Assembly: GCF_001541095.1 (NCBI RefSeq)
Contig: NZ_LMXH01000003.1
Span: forward strand, 1 to 64,000
Direction of reading: 5' to 3'
DNA from: Paenibacillus sp. FJAT-26967
GTDB lineage: Bacteria > Bacillota > Bacilli > Paenibacillales > NBRC-103111
Length of the DNA stretch: 64,000 nucleotides
In this document: positions 63,706-64,000 of the stretch, in pieces
Numbering within the stretch: the stretch's first letter is position 1
How the letters are laid out: every line of letters begins with the position of its first letter
The notes under the pieces: model-generated
The model's database searches: none
Seen by the model: the letters and a program-made list of their open reading frames with translations, nothing else
What the model was told of the DNA's origin: nothing
Translations under genes and position numbers: made by a program

Positions 63706-64000
63706 ATAAGATCGGTGTGATCGGGACTGGATATGTCGGTTTAGTTTCGGGAACATGTTTCGCGGAAGTAGGGCATAGGGTTGTCTGCTGTGACATTGAT
63801 GAGTCCAAAATAAACCGCTTGCAGCAATTCAATATTCCAATCTTTGAGCCTGGATTAGAGGAGCTGGTGAAGAAGAATGCCGGAGAGGGCAGACTTTCCT
63901 TCTCATCTGATATTGCCGGCGTCATTAAGGACTCGGCTATTATCTTTATAGCAGTCGGCACCCCGATGTCAGCCAGCGGCGAAGCGGATCTCAGTTATGT
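63702..64000 (+). CDS. UDP-glucose 6-dehydrogenase, N-terminal part (cut by the window edge)
   Basis: The first 99 codons are present. Rossmann motif [30 protein letters not shown] and [10 protein letters not shown] are typical of Ugd/TuaD enzymes. It would oxidise UDP-glucose from GalU to UDP-glucuronate. The C-terminal part, with the catalytic Cys, lies outside the window. Confidence 0.93.
   Translation, partial: MNKIGVIGTGYVGLVSGTCFAEVGHRVVCCDIDESKINRLQQFNIPIFEPGLEELVKKNAGEGRLSFSSDIAGVIKDSAIIFIAVGTPMSASGEADLSY

Overview
The window looks like a chromosomal segment of a spore-former-type Bacillota, most likely a Paenibacillaceae (Paenibacillus-like) member. The reasons are strong GGAGG ribosome binding sites, many GTG/TTG starts, three SLH repeats on a large surface protein, an ECF-type vitamin transporter, an rRNA operon end followed by dispersed tRNA arrays, and an exopolysaccharide operon laid out like Bacillus eps loci. 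This assignment is inferred from gene content, not from a database match.

Region 1 (1-11.7 kb): the end of an rrn operon (23S end, 5S, terminator), an ECF sigma factor with a membrane partner, then a cobalamin-riboswitch operon. That operon encodes a giant S-layer-type protein with two transcobalamin-like alpha/alpha-barrels and a DUF4430 beta-domain, a membrane-anchored DUF4430 protein, and a complete ECF transporter (T, fused A-A', S). Together they look like a surface cobalamin capture and uptake system.

Region 2 (11.7-26.7 kb): an unusual biosynthetic cluster. An archaeal-type IMP cyclohydrolase-like gene precedes an acyl carrier protein, a KS fused to a dead KS/chain-length-factor-like half, two AMP-dependent ligases, two phosphoribosyltransferases, a thymidylate-kinase-like enzyme, a cupin-like protein, a nucleotidyltransferase, a second ACP, a large protein ending in FN3 and F5/8 type C domains, and a three-gene ABC exporter. 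I know of no described pathway with this combination; an acyl-nucleoside or acyl-phosphoribosyl product is a guess.

Region 3 (26.9-45.5 kb): mostly ordinary chromosomal genes. These are an MFS pump, a UbiD decarboxylase, a PadR regulator, a ten-tRNA array, a fused anthranilate synthase TrpEG behind an apparent TRAP-binding leader, PabB, a KdgK-like kinase, two tRNA-Gly genes, a hydrolase, GtrA, a second MFS protein, a kinase-like protein, an ABC transporter on the minus strand, an MBL-fold hydrolase and a pentapeptide protein.

Region 4 (45.5-64 kb): a cell-surface polysaccharide locus with its own regulatory layer. At least seven GATAC-N5-GTATC palindromes lie across about 5.5 kb. They sit at the promoters of an LCP protein, a one-domain tyrosine recombinase, a 24-residue micropeptide and a tiny RiPP-like precursor, and ahead of the Wzz gene. 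An XRE repressor gene lies in the middle and is the obvious candidate reader. The 41-residue precursor (49671-49796) has a YxxP leader and a Cys/Gly-rich tail and is followed by a nucleotidyltransferase and a PqqD-like protein. The operon then continues with Wzz, BY-kinase, a likely EAR antitermination RNA plus terminator, EpsC-like dehydratase, Wzx, Wzy, three glycosyltransferases, two epimerases, GalU and the start of a UDP-glucose dehydrogenase cut by the window edge.
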